Shown here in pieces: positions 1 through 11,130 of a stretch of DNA of 64,000 bases; position 1 is the stretch's first letter; each line of letters starts with the position of its first letter. The position numbers and the translations under genes are program-made. The DNA is from Liolophura sinensis (taxonomy: Eukaryota; Mollusca; Polyplacophora; Chitonida; Chitonidae): the NCBI RefSeq assembly GCF_032854445.1, contig NC_088301.1, forward strand, positions 43,335,116 to 43,399,115, read 5' to 3'. The notes under the pieces were generated by a model, which had not been told where the DNA came from, did not search any database, and saw nothing but the letters and a program-made list of their open reading frames with translations.

Positions 1-1835
1 TATTATTAGGTAAATAGCTGATCTCGCTTTGTTCAACTTCACAATCAAGTATCATCCAGATGGAGCGAATGGCAACGCTGATGGATTATCTCGGATGACA
101 ATGGAAATGCCGCAAATGATGTCAAGTTGCACATAGGAACTCAACCAAGATGCCATCAGTGTTCTTATCCAAGGTGCTCAAAACTACACCATACCAAGTG
201 CATGTCCACAGATGGGTGAGAACCTAACTGCAATGATGACATCAGATTGGCTCAACAAAGTGACGCAGTCTTCAAGAGGTTCTTCGAATTTCGAGGTTCT
301 CGCCAAAAGAATTCAGAGGTGGTACGCCTGGGTCAGCAGCACTGTTGAGACAACTACAAAAGATGTGATTGATAGATGGTGTAATTTACAGGTGTAAAGG
401 ATATGTAATCGGGAAGAGCACTAAGCAACTAGCACTTCCACAGAAGTTCAAAGATCAGGTTATGAAGGAGCTTTACGTCAACATGGGACACCGTGCCAAG
501 GAGCGTACACTAAACGTTGTGAGGGATCGTTTCTACTGGCCACATTAAACGTAGTGAGGGATCGTTTCTACTGGCCACATTAAACGTAGTGAGGGATCGT
601 TTCTACTGGTCACATTAAACGTAGTGAGGGATCGTTTCTATTGGCCACATTAAACGTAGTGAGGGATCGTTTCTACTGGTCACATTAAACGTAGTGAGGG
701 ATCGTTTCTACTGGTCACATTAAACGTAGTGAGAGATCGTTTCTACTGACCACACAGGGAATCAGAAATAGCCAGATACATTAGCAAATGCAGGTGCCAG
801 AAGAGCAAGAAACCAACCGCATTAGTTAGAGTACCCATTAAGACTATCAACACGACGACCCCGTTTGCAGTTGTGTCGCTTGACCTTCTGCATGTGGACT
901 AGAGTAAGAGTGGGCATGAGCATGTACTGGTCATCTGGACCGTTTTACACGTTTTGTCCAGTGTTACCGACCAGGGACAAAAGTGGGAAGACAACAGCCG
1001 ACCGCCTTTTCTACAATTAGATATTCCGCTTCGAATTCCTCCGTCGTATTCACCACGACCAGGTTATGAATCTGAGAATAAGCTGTTCCACCGCCTCCAA
1101 CAGTATTGTGGCAACGCCAACTCTAAGACGACACCCTATCATTCTCAGGGAAACGGTCAGGTTGAGCGGTACAATAGATTTCTTCTGGAGATGCTGAAAA
1201 ACCTGCCCGAGACTCACAAATCATCATGGAAGATGACCCATGCCTACAAGTGCAAGAGGCATGACGTCACCGGCTACACACCTTTCTTCTTGGTGTTTGG
1301 CAAATCATCTAGACTCCCAGCAGACATGCTCTTCAACAAAGAGAGTCGTGATCCTGCATACATTGCCAGCTGGAAGAAGTTTTAGGGTGACGGCAGACTC
1401 TGCTACACGGTCTTCATATCAACAGAAGAAACAGTACGACAAGAGAATTGCAACGGCCCTACACGTGTTCTTCACAGAAACAGGCTCATTAGTTATGACT
1501 CACTCCCTGTTCAAGAGCCAGTTACCTCATGTGATACCAAACGCAAAGGGCAGAACAGAGAATCTGGCCTAGAATCTACACCAGTCAGTGACCAGACATC
1601 TGATGACGAAGATGAACCTGAATTTCTGCTATTCGTGAATCCATCATCTTCACCTCCTCTCAACTCTCAGTGCTATCCATTTGTCCCCAGGCAATCAACT
1701 TCCATTAGACAGGACATAGATGCTGTGGAAGCGGAAGCCTATCCAGAAGATCAAGATATTGGCACTGATCATGATGAAGATGCCGATCACACGGCCATCG
1801 AGAATCAGACGACCTCCCAAGCAAATTACATATGA
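1..1835 (+). pseudogene. Decayed Ty3/Gypsy-type pol fragment (RNase H tail, zinc-binding HHCC, integrase)
   Basis: This is a broken retrotransposon polyprotein entering from the left edge. Around 20-115 one frame reads like the end of a Ty3/Gypsy RNase H domain (FTIKYHPDGANGNADGLSR). At 385-545 the translation matches the HHCC zinc-binding segment before integrase (LPQKFKDQVMKEL, then MGHRAKERTL, then RDRFYWPH). The integrase core follows: VSLDLLHVD near 870-900, VTDQG near 962-976 and GQVERYNRF near 1156-1182 supply the D, D and E positions. The D-to-D spacing is far too short for the family, so part of the core is deleted. The reading frame changes several times, and a 35-bp tandem array interrupts the zinc-binding part. 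The acidic, Ser/Pro-rich tail ends at a stop at 1833-1835. Family-level assignment is from known conserved motifs; the exact clade is not determined. It cannot encode an active enzyme. Confidence 0.85.
511..755 (+). repeat. 35-bp tandem array inside the Gypsy HHCC segment (7 units)
   Basis: Seven head-to-tail units begin at 511, 546, 581, 616, 651, 686 and 721, each starting TAAACGTAGTGAGGGATCG (TAAACGTTGT in the first). The unit is the coding DNA for the conserved RDRFYWPH piece of the zinc-binding domain. Because 35 is not a multiple of three, every extra copy shifts the frame. The array therefore arose after coding constraint was lost, or caused the loss. Confidence 0.95.
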
Positions 1836-2903
1836 CGAATATGTAAGGATATAGAAATATCTGCGCACCTACTGTATCGGGTGTAACCGATCATTAAAGC
1901 TACCTGCCTGTCGTTCACGATGGCCTCCAGATTCACTTACCAACATATGAACAAAATGGTGCTGAGGACAGGCATGGCTTCAGATCGAGTTCTTTTAGCT
2001 GTCCGCTAGACTAGACTTTCAACAGACACTTAAAAGCGAACGTTGTCTGAGGAATAATAGACTCAAGATTGTTCCAGTAAATAAATACTGTGTGTACTGT
2101 AAATCGTCAATACGATCTTGAGATATGAAATGTTTCCATATCTTATGTTAATGACTACAGCCCTAAGAATTACTCGATTGTTCATCAAGTCATTTTTCTG
2201 AAGACGAGAGATTAATCCTCGATGCATATCACATGTCAAGTTAGGGGATATTTGTAGTTAAGGTCTTGTAATCGAAATGTCTAGACTGCATTTATTTTGG
2301 CGCGACGAATTTGAGAGTCTGACAGATTTAGCTGCACGAAAATATACAGTACTGAAGTAAATGTGAAAACTTACAGAAATGTACGTTTGTAGCAAACTGA
2401 TAGTCTGTGACCGCTTAGTGAAGCACCCGGCCGTCTATACACACCGACCGACCGACATGCTGTAAGGAATGCTTCACCTAAGGTTTTGTTTAACGTGATA
2501 AATGAAATACGGCGTCTTGCCAGTTTACTAGTACCTCAGTCAAGGTTTTATTGTAACTTCCTGTAAGTGGGTGAATAGTAGTAAATTACACGCCTCTAGC
2601 AACATAGCTTAAGCAGAATGAGGTCGAAAAAAAAAAGCAGTGATGCTGACAGTAATTTATAGACGTCACTGGTCTATGGCAGTTCATAAGTTGTCGGTAA
2701 TCAAAATATTTTATCTTAGTGGTGCTTTTTTCTTATTGCGTAAATGGCAATGGTATGGGAATTGGAAAAGTGACATTCAATCAACCATACAATTCTAACA
2801 TAATTTTTTCAAGAGTCATCAAAGAAATCAAAGCAGCCATGGTAGGAGGAAGTGTAAAAAGGTGTCGATTCATAAGATAACTGGAAGCCATCGGGTATAT
2901 ATG
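1836..2903. other. Non-coding flank of the Gypsy remnant; LTR possible but not shown
   Basis: No convincing reading frame. This is where a 3' untranslated region and LTR of the Gypsy remnant would lie, but only one end of the element is inside the window, so terminal identity cannot be tested. A short stretch near 2835 resembles a fragment of the SINE that follows. Confidence 0.35.
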
Positions 2904-3073
2904 TTTATTTATTTATTTGATTGGTGTTTTACGCCGTACTCAAGAATATTTCACTTATACGACGGCGGCCAGCATTATGGTAGGAGGAAACCGGACAGAG
3001 CCCGGGGGGAAAACCACGACCATCGACATTACGCTGCGCTAGCGCGCTAACCAACTGGGCCACGGAGACCCCC
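2904..3073 (-). mobile_element. tRNA-derived SINE, family 1, internally deleted
   Basis: Read on the minus strand, it starts with a tRNA-like head and ends in an A-rich tail preceded by the tail motif whose plus-strand form is GATTGGTGTTTTACGCCGTA. The middle of the element, including the B box, is deleted relative to other copies. Imperfect direct repeats GGGTATATATGT (left) and GGGTATACATGT (right) look like a target-site duplication. Confidence 0.85.
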
Positions 3074-4299
3074 GGGTATACATGTCTAAAACAATTAATT
3101 GCATGCACGGTCTACACAGCATTATATGAACTTCCTCTTAAAATAATTAGAAAAGTGGCTTCAGAAGTAACATTCACTTCTACACTTTGTGTACCACCCT
3201 ATGTGAACCGTGCATGTAGATAAAGACATATCCTATTTTCGACTTTGCCATCCACTTCGAACAGTTCAAACCAATTCAACTCTTTCTTGTACTGTTAGTT
3301 TATTACCCATAATTAGCTCTGAAAGAGAGAAATAAAATTAAAATCAGTATCAAATCTGAAACAGGAAAAAATGAAAATCAGGATGGTGCACGACTTCTGT
3401 GACACTCTGTACAAAACCAATAGCTTAAAGTTAAAGATTGTGAGATGCCTGATTATATTTTTGGTAGATGCAGTTGTGACTGTGAATGGTCAGACTTCAT
3501 TTACTATTCATGTTAACATGTCATGACGGGCAACCTTGATATTGTAAACAACGATGATCTACGGAGTCTGCTTGTGAGATGAAGTATAGAGAGTCGAGAA
3601 AAATAAATACGAGAGTTAATAAGAAAATAGTCCTTTCCGCTCTTGAAAACATAGGAAAAAAAGGTCTAAAGGGATGAAAGCATGAGCTAGTTAAGAAAAA
3701 GGTTGTGTATGCAATCCATCATATCAATACCAATGCTCATGTGACAACCAAACATCTGAAGGAACCTACCGTGCGAAAGATGCCTGATGAGAAAATATTT
3801 TTCCTACGGACAAAGCCCCTAATAATATTACATTTGTCTGCAAGAATTATTACTGCAGGGTCAAAAAGACCTTCCACCAAACTTGTGTCAATTCTCTTTA
3901 CGAATGCACTACAAGAAGTAGTCCGTTTTGAATAAGTACTGTTGCGCAATTGCAAAAAAAAAAAATATCGGCGTTAACTGTATGTGGATAGTTAAAAATT
4001 CTAAAACTCTTACTGAAGAACTAGACGGTCAAATACAAGTATACCATATAAGGACATATCTACTTGGGATTTCTGCTTTCTCTATACTACTATTCCTCAC
4101 ACGGGTTTAATAGATAAAATTTCATCAGTAATTATTTAGGTGTTTAATAAAACCGGTCCCCGTAATATTAACGTCAAGGGCAGCAAAGCTTTCTTCAGTT
4201 CCACTATACATACAAAGGTTACTATTCCTCGGATATTTCGTTCTTCGTCGAGTTGCTTGAATTTCTCAGTAATAACATCTATGCGAAATTCGGGGAAAC
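3074..4299. other. No gene seen
   Basis: AT-rich sequence with only short chance reading frames and homopolymer runs. I see no splice-framed exon, tandem repeat or element end here. Confidence 0.5.
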
Positions 4300-4815
4300 C
4301 ATATATTAACAGCGTACAGTGCCCCACTTTTGGCGGACCAAATTAGCGTGAATACAACTATATGCAGAAACTATTAAGGGGTAATCCTCACCAGTTCCGA
4401 TCTTTCTCATTCATTAAACGGTGTAATGATGACCTGCTTGCTTTAAGCAATCCATACATAGCAAAGTCTGTGAAAGATATTTACCCACCTTCGCTGGATT
4501 TAAAGGAAACCACACACACCCCAGAGGGTATATCTTATCAGGATTCCCTCTCCCTCTCCTGTTTCCTCTCTCGCAGACTTTACGAAAAGAGGGATATTTT
4601 TGATTTTGCTTGGACATAGTCCTGCATATGGCGTGTACAACTAGTAACATGCGTTATAGATCCTATGTGTTATGTGACAATGTCATTGGGGGCCATGAAA
4701 GGCCTTCATTCCATGTTTCTTATGGTTTACAATGAGTATAATTCTCTTGTAAACAAATACAGACAGAGCGTGCAGAATTTTTCTCGCTCTTCTTCATGAT
4801 TATATATAATTTTCG
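4300..4815 (+). pseudogene. Reverse-transcriptase-like fragment, copy A
   Basis: One frame (4362-4619) reads SFSFIKRCNDDLLALSNPY, followed by DIYPPSLDLKETT and RRLYEKRDIFDF. The xDDLL signature followed by a conserved RLYxKRDxFxF block is typical of an uncharacterised family of animal reverse transcriptases; I cannot name the clade. The frame breaks after the DFAW block. A second copy lies in opposite orientation at 5225-5835 and agrees over almost the whole length, which defines these approximate limits. A dispersed non-coding module follows at 4890-5165 and recurs three more times in the window, suggesting it is the 3' end of the same element. Confidence 0.55.
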
Positions 4816-4889
4816 CAGGTCGTTTTATATTCATCGTGTTCGTCTGGATCGCCACGTTGAACAGTTACAAAATACAAATTTTGTTAACG

Positions 4890-5165
4890 ACATTCTAGCT
4901 TGGTACACGATTTGAATATTTACTTCACTCAGTCGTTTAGAATATAACTTGCGTCTTTCCAACACCACTGAAAACTGTTGACTACTTTTGTTCATATGAT
5001 TCCGTCCAATTTTTGTACTTTATATACTCTTAATATTTATAAAAACTTTATATTTGTTAAATCTTTGGTGGTTTGTGTTATACGTCCTTTTGGAAATTGG
5101 CCTTGAGATTACTGATCTGGAACGTTCTTATTCCATGACGGCTGGTATACCGATGTCTATTTCGA
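4890..5165 (+). repeat. Dispersed module, probable 3' end of the RT element (copy 1 of 4)
   Basis: It carries GGTACACGATTTGAATA, then GCGTCTTTCCAA..CACTGAA, then TTGGTGGTTTGTGTTA and GGAAATTGGCCTTG. The same ordered blocks recur near 10575-10800, 40440-40530 and 57390-57600. It lies immediately downstream of RT copy A. Confidence 0.6.
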
Positions 5166-5224
5166 CGCATAGATTCAAATGTTTAAATAGGAACATCATA
5201 CAAGCTCCCACTAGCCGGGGGTTA

Positions 5225-5835
5225 AGCTGAATTATACATAATTATGAAGCACAGCGCCAAAATTCTGCACCCTCTGTCCATATTTGCTTACGAGAGAATT
5301 ATACTCATTGTAAAACATAAGAGTGAAGGCGTTTAATGGCATGACCTTGACACACCGATTTCTGCAGTAATAACTTGTGATGTTGACTGAAATCGTCAAA
5401 GAACACACAGGACCTAACAAATGCTACAAGGCGAGACATGTACATGCCGTGTGCAGGACCCTTTGGTATATTGCTGTCTAAGTAATGATAATTTACAATG
5501 TAAAAATTGAAACTATCCCTCTTGTTGTAAAGTCTGCGAGGAAGGAAATCGTTTTGGTCTTTGTACAAATATAGATCCTGATAAGATGTACCATCTGGAG
5601 GGTCTGTGGTTTCATTTAAATCCAGCGAAAATGGATAAAAATCTTTAATAGCGTTTACCATATATAGATTGTTAAAAGCTAGCAGATCCTCAATATACCC
5701 TTTGAAGAATGAGAAGGATCTGGCCTGGTGAGGATTACTCCTTAACAGTTTCTGTATATAGTATTATTCGCATGTGAACAGTATAGGTCGGCCAAAAAGG
5801 GGCCACAATTTGTACTAATCGGAATATCTATACGC
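5225..5835 (-). pseudogene. Reverse-transcriptase-like fragment, copy B (inverted relative to copy A)
   Basis: On the minus strand a 118-codon frame (5305-5661) contains DFYPFSLDLNETT, RRLYNKRDSFNFYIVNY and LDSNIPKGPAHGMYMSRLV, colinear with copy A. Just upstream, the catalytic region reads GYIEDLLAF, so the expected DD pair is now ED, arguing against activity. It is longer and better preserved than copy A. The two copies face each other across about 400 bp and could fold back as RNA if transcribed through. Confidence 0.55.
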
Positions 5836-5875
5836 TGTTAATATATGACATGACCAATTAAAATAAAACAATAAC

Positions 5876-6176
5876 TGAGGTAAATTGACAGAGGCTGGAT
5901 TTCGCATGACCATAAGTAAATCATCACACTGTCGTCGCTACTATGGTTTTACTCTCCATGGTGTAGTCTGTTATATTATTGTATTGGTAGGATATGCACA
6001 GGAACTGTTGAAATAAATCCCAAAGCATTACAAAACTCCACATCACAGTAATATAAAATAATTAAAGAAAGAAAGCACAGAGAGTAAAACCATAGCGGCG
6101 ACGACAGTGTGATTGCTGCTAGCAAATGATCACAGGTAAAAAGGTGAATCATACGGCTTCTTGTCAATTTTCCTCA
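5876..6176. repeat. Inverted pair of a dispersed repeat (arms 5876-5957 and 6080-6176)
   Basis: The left arm runs from CTGAGGTAAATTGACA to ATGGTTTTACTCTC. The right arm contains its reverse complement (GAGAGTAAAACCATAG...), separated by about 120 bp. Single direct-orientation relatives occur near 11035-11130 and 39452-39550. This could be a terminal-inverted-repeat element or two chance insertions of one family. Confidence 0.6.
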
Positions 6177-6818
6177 ATCAGCAATTAATTAGATTTTACT
6201 GGTCTAGAATTACTCAAACTTAAAGACCTAAATCAAGGCGCTTTAGCTATAGAGACAGTTAATTGATATTCAGGTGGCTGCAGCAACTCACACTACTTAA
6301 TACATGAGCTTGCATGCTGCTGGTTTTTTAGAGACAATCCTGGGTAAAAGGTAGCTGCTAGTTATGTTATCATTTCCCGCTTCATTAAACTTCCTCCTAC
6401 CATGGATCTGCTCCACGGAATGGTTTGACTACTGTATCAAAGGGACATATCCACAAACCACATCTGGAACATGATTTGGAGGAACTTCATATTTCCTCAG
6501 TATGTTGTCTGTTTTGTGTGTTATGTGAACAACTGCTGTCAGCTTCTAAATTTAGCTTTTGTGTATATTTCGTCATACACTCAGTTATACTGTGGATTTT
6601 CCCTCTTATGAATATTGCCTCTGTGCAATTTTTAAGCATTGTGGAGTATATGCGTCCGTTTGGACTTGACACCGTTGTACATGTAAGTACTTTAGTATTT
6701 GTATAGATACTGCTATCCTTTCTTGTTAAACTTAAGTACTTTGGTATTTGTAAAAGTCTTGTTATCTGTTCTTGTTAAACCTAATAAATTGTTGTAAAAT
6801 AAAATCTGCTGGTTTTGG
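6177..6818. other. No gene seen
   Basis: AT-rich sequence; the longest frame (6425-6706) has no recognisable domain and no supporting splice context. A short segment near 6394 resembles a SINE fragment. Confidence 0.45.
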
Positions 6819-7081
6819 TTACTTTTTTGTGCGGCTAAACTGTCGTGTATTTCGAACAAGCCATCTCTTTATAATACAGACAGTTTGGGTCGTAACATGT
6901 GCATTTTGAAAAAAACTTGTTACACTTCCTATTTCCTGTTTTTCTACTTTTGGAGTCTTTACTCTGCTCCTTGGTTTACTTCCTCGTATGGCTTTACGGG
7001 ACCCTGGCTCATATTTCCAAGTTTTCGGGTAACATCCATCATTTTCTTCTTCTCCATCTTCTTCATCATCTATCATTAAAT
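6819..7081 (-). CDS. Possible exon or ORF of unknown function with acidic start
   Basis: Minus-strand frame with a good acceptor context (TATTGGCAG) at its upstream edge. It opens with an acidic run (MIDDEEDGEEEND), then a Lys/Arg-rich segment (SRKAIRGSKPRSRVKTPK). The mix of an acidic cluster followed by a basic cluster is unlike the surrounding AT-rich chance frames, which is the only reason to list it. The first ATG is at 7074-7076; the frame also extends through the acceptor, so it could be an internal or terminal exon. No domain or neighbour helps to assign a role. It may equally be a fragment of a decayed mobile-element protein. Confidence 0.3.
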
Positions 7082-7269
7082 CTGCCAATAGAATAATTTA
7101 TAACAATTTATATTGTCCTGAAGTTATTAATAAGATATGTTCCAAGAAGAATTTGAAAATAATAAGAGCAAAGCCTAGTTGCGAACGCAGTAGACTACAT
7201 AGCCTAATGAATTCTAGACCTTATGTCCTAAGGATACAACGTGCTTCGTTAGCATATAACGTATAGTTC

Positions 7270-8091
7270 ATTAGGCGATATATATATATATATTATTCGG
7301 ATTATCTGTGTACAACTGTACATGTATAATTTTCAAGAGTCTAAACTTTACTGATACCCTCATTCTTGCCTGCTAAGATAGGCATTGGCTTTTCCCGAGG
7401 ACCCGCTAGCTGTTGATCAGTCCTTAAAGGGTGAAAATTATGTTCGAGATACAGAGGTTTAATTAACGACAAAGGGCTTTTTTCAGACTAAAGCCCGAGT
7501 AGAGTTATGTTAAGAGTATCCATATATGTGACATTTTGTCAGAAATCTTCAAATTTGTTCTTGACTGGTTTTGTTCCAACACAAAAACCCTTTCCAATGT
7601 TTGGAATTATCTTGAGAAATGTTGTAGGCTAAAACATAAATGTAGAACATTTTCAGGTTCTGTACTGACCCAGACTACGTATGGTAGCAAGTCTTATGTA
7701 TCCCTTAATAATCACTGATTGTTAATCTTCAGTTATACAAGTATAGGTAATATATAAACTGATATGAACTATGGAATTTCCAAAAACCACAAACCTATAT
7801 GAATATATCAGGACCGTTACCCTTCTAATTTACACCTGTATTTGAGAATGGAAAGAGATTTACTCAATATTTTAGTTCAGGCTATTGCCTTAGCACTGTA
7901 CTAGGTATACTTAGTATCTTGATTTATCTTCGTATATGCTGTGTATTTTTTATGTGACAAGGATTATTTTGTATTTTGTATCATCTTGAGTATAAAAAAA
8001 AGATATGTTACGGTCAGCCGTTATTCCGCATATATGTCTGAATAACGGGATACTGAGACATTGATATATGATTTACTCACTTCTTTACTCT
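7270..8091. other. No gene seen; short AT microsatellite at its start
   Basis: A (TA)n tract lies near 7277-7291. The remainder is AT-rich with no supported exon. Confidence 0.45.
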
Positions 8092-8432
8092 TGCTAGAGC
8101 GTCCGCTTCCGGAGCGGTAGATCCAAGATCAATCCTGGGTCGAGTCACACCTAAGACTTTAAAAGAGGAAGTTGTAACTTTTTCACTTGGCGTTCAGCGT
8201 GAGGGGGATAGTGCAACGACTGGTTCACCCGTAGCAGTATAATGGCTCGGGCGGGGCGACTTACTTGCCTTCGGTAAGTCGTCTCAGTGAAGCAGCACTA
8301 GATAAAAGAGCAGTGGAAATCCGTCCTGCTACAAGGAGGCATATTACATACACCCTAAGGATTCCTTTGTCGTCATATGACTGAAAAATTGTTTACGATG
8401 TTAAACCTCAAGCACACACTCACTCACTCCTT
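8092..8432 (+). mobile_element. SINE-like repeat, family 2, copy 1
   Basis: It has a head containing CTTCCGGAGCGGTAGATCC and a GATCAATCCTGGGTCG segment like a polymerase III B box. A middle with CTTCGGTAAGTCGTCTCA follows, and the end is TGAAAAATTGTTTACGATG then TTAAACCTCAAGCAC and a CACT repeat tail. A second colinear copy lies at 34545-34822, and tail fragments occur on the minus strand near 15985 and 48755. The frame 8377-8619 partly overlaps this repeat and is not a gene. Confidence 0.75.
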
Positions 8433-9779
8433 TACTCTTGGTGTTGGTGAAGTGAAATGTCTCTTATCTGGCTTACCCGATGATGCCTTCAAAAGTGAAA
8501 TTTTTGGTTTCACAGAAGGAAATTCGGAAATCCCCCCTTCTGTTGGATGCAATTCCACAGTTTCGGACGAAATAGCCTTCATTGTTCTCGAAGTGGCTGG
8601 CGGAGATGACCATCAATAGGGTACATTGCCTCCAAATTGAGGTCTGCCAGTGACGCGGCTTTTGACGTGGCATTTCATTCGTTGTCTCTGGGGTGGTGAC
8701 ACGTAGAACAGGAATAGATGTATATGCACAAAATATGACCAATTTCATACTCGTTAGCAGAGGCGGATCTAGCGAGAAACTTTACGTGGAGGGGGGAGGG
8801 GGGGAGGGTAGACGATTATATATGGAACGGTCCGGCAGGCGATGGCACGGCCGTACAGACCCCGGTGACTAGAACGCTATGTAAGGTTGCAGACGCGTTT
8901 GTTGGCGATTTCTGTGCTTTATGACTGTCCATTTCTCTTTACTTTTAGGGAAGTAAATCATATTCGAGGGACACTGGCAGTGTAGATACAGAAAACAAAG
9001 GCGGAATCCCGAAATGTCCTGGAATCACTGCTTTTGCAGTGATACCAAAATACATCAGGTGACGAGTTTGGAAAGTCTCCACCTTGACAAAGGAGGGTGG
9101 TCAGTTTTCTTCTACAGAGTTTGCCATCTGCGAATTTCATTCTGAAGTAATATTACATGCAATCGGATTTTAACTTAATTTTAATTTTTGAGTTAATATA
9201 TATATAAAGCAATAAATCAAGTAAAAAGAGACAATAGATGAGAAGAAGTACCTTCAAATCGTAGGCGGACTGGAGGTTCCAACGCACTGACCGGAGTCCA
9301 GTGTGTTTCACCAACTCCTCAAGAACAAGCTGCATTATAGAGGCAGGCTTAGTGTTTTCTGAAGAGAAGCGCCAATTAAGCTGACATAAAACTGTCCAGA
9401 AACGGAATACCGATGGATTGTTATAGTACGAACTGAAACAAAGCATGGGCATGGTTTGATTTTATTTTTTCGAAATATAAACATCAAAGAACAACCATTT
9501 GACCTCAGTGAAATACATTTACATGATGGTAATATAGTACACAGATCATACAACAAGGAATCCGTTCAATCATTTAATGCAACTCTGTCGGAAACCCTAA
9601 TCATGATAAACTTACACGAATCAACATATATGTTTTTCAATTTAAGCTTAAGCTTAATAATTATTATAGTGAGTGCAATATATTTTTGTTTCTGTTTCTA
9701 ATAAAAAGACAAATAGCATACTAATGTATTCCTGACCTTATCCCTGACTTCATCAATGTGATTTTAGGCATAATATATA
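8433..9779. other. No secure gene; unexplained small frames
   Basis: A minus-strand frame at 8473-8748 and a minus-strand segment near 9240-9380 (HTGLRSVRWNLQSAYDLK before a GTACTT) have slightly protein-like composition. They show no domain I recognise and no confirmed exon partner. A G-rich stretch lies near 8790-8810. Confidence 0.35.
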
Positions 9780-10085
9780 TCACCGTACCTGTACTGGAAC
9801 TTGTGGTTCAAAACTTTCACTGGGTCCAGAGTTTGATAAAGCCCCACTAGGTACACAATGTTGATTCTTGAGGGAGCCATTTAATACGTTATAGCTCGAG
9901 AGAGTTTCTCTGTCCCATTCCCATGTTTCGGATGACGTGTCAGGATATTGAGATGGATATACTATTGCACCTAGACAAGTTACAATATACTCATACATGG
10001 AGCACATCGATTCCAAACATGTATGCTGTTCCGCCCATCGTGTCACACGTAACCCTGTCAGTTTCATGACGCTGGTTTCTGACAC
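9780..10085 (-). pseudogene. hAT-like transposase fragment (TRWxExHxxLE block)
   Basis: The minus-strand frame contains LRVTRWAEQHTCLESM followed by YEYIVTCLGAIV. This resembles the TRW-x-ERH block of hAT-related, ZMYM1-like or TTF-zinc-finger transposase-derived proteins, in which an arginine-tryptophan pair precedes a helical segment. Only about 100 residues are present; no zinc finger, catalytic DDE residues or C-terminal dimerisation region is visible nearby. The assignment rests on one short motif, so a domesticated exon or an unrelated frame remains possible. Confidence 0.4.
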
Positions 10086-10574
10086 GTAAAAGCGAAGAAC
10101 TGTCTCGAAAAATCCTTGTCGCTTTGGAGAATTGTGAAAAAAGAAACACGTTCAGTTGGTGTCAGTCATATTCCTGATACACTGGATGTTTGAAGCAGAT
10201 GCAATGGAAAGATTGAATAGATGTGAATGACACTGTGTGTATAATGCCAGAGGATTAAGCTAGCGAATTCGGGCCTGGACACTAAATCAACATCCATGCG
10301 TCAACACAGACAATCGTATGCTAGCCGTCAACCAACGCGAACCATGTAAATAATCACAAGGCCAATTCCCAAAACGATGTTTAGCAAAAATTACAAAGGA
10401 ATAAGAAAGTATATAAATTACAGGCTCAATGCACTCCACGTACAAGTATTTAAAGTACCGCCACAGACACCACCTCACTCTCCTCGTACTCCATCGCTTT
10501 ATAGACCTTCCAACAGTTGCAAACAAAGCGCAGCTGAGATACATGCTCATATTATATTATATTATCGACAGGTT

Positions 10575-10800
10575 ATATGCTAGCATGGTACACGATTTGA
10601 ATACTGGTTTCGCCTAGAACATTCATTGCGTCTTTCCAATATCACTGAAGACTGTTGACTGCTTCTCTGCGCATGATTCCGTCTTATTTTCGTACTTTAT
10701 ATGCATTCTTAGCTTTTTGGTGGTTTGTGATAAACGGCGTTTTGGGAATTGGCCTTGGGATTAATGACCTAGCAGCCGGTAATAATTTCCTTACTCCAAC
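10575..10800 (+). repeat. Dispersed RT-element 3' module, copy 2
   Basis: It has the same ordered blocks as 4890-5165: GGTACACGATTTGAATAC, GCGTCTTTCCAATATCACTG, TTTTTGGTGGTTTGTG and GGGAATTGGCCTTGGG. No RT coding sequence is attached upstream, so this is a 5'-truncated copy. Confidence 0.6.
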
Positions 10801-10911
10801 AATTCCTATAAGTCACCTTCCTTTACTGGTAAAGTTGATCGGAAACAAACATCTTCACTCTGGAGGTATTGTTTAGGATGTTTCGGAAGTGGGTAGAGTC
10901 GCGGTCAAACA

Positions 10912-11130
10912 AAAGAATGAATGAATGATTATGGCTTAACGCCACTTCGGCAATATCTCAGCCATATCGTGGCGTCAAAACAAATGAACGTTCCATTCAC
11001 GGACAGTTGTATCTATTACTGATCTCCCAAACTGAGGTAATTTGACAAGAGGTTGTATATCACTGGTTACTTGTGACCATTTACCAACTGTCGTCTATGT
11101 AGTGGGGTTCACAGTTTTATGGATTTCTGA
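10912..11130 (+). repeat. Two further dispersed repeat fragments
   Basis: At 10912-10980 lies a fragment with GATTATGGCTTAACGCCACT and CAATATCTCAGCCATATCG, a form widespread in mollusc genomes as I recall it. At 11035-11130 lies a direct copy of the repeat also seen at 5876-5957. Confidence 0.5.

Noticed and set aside
8473-8748. 91-codon minus-strand frame with Cys residues
   Set aside because: No start context, domain, splice partner or repeat relation could be shown, so I did not call it a gene.
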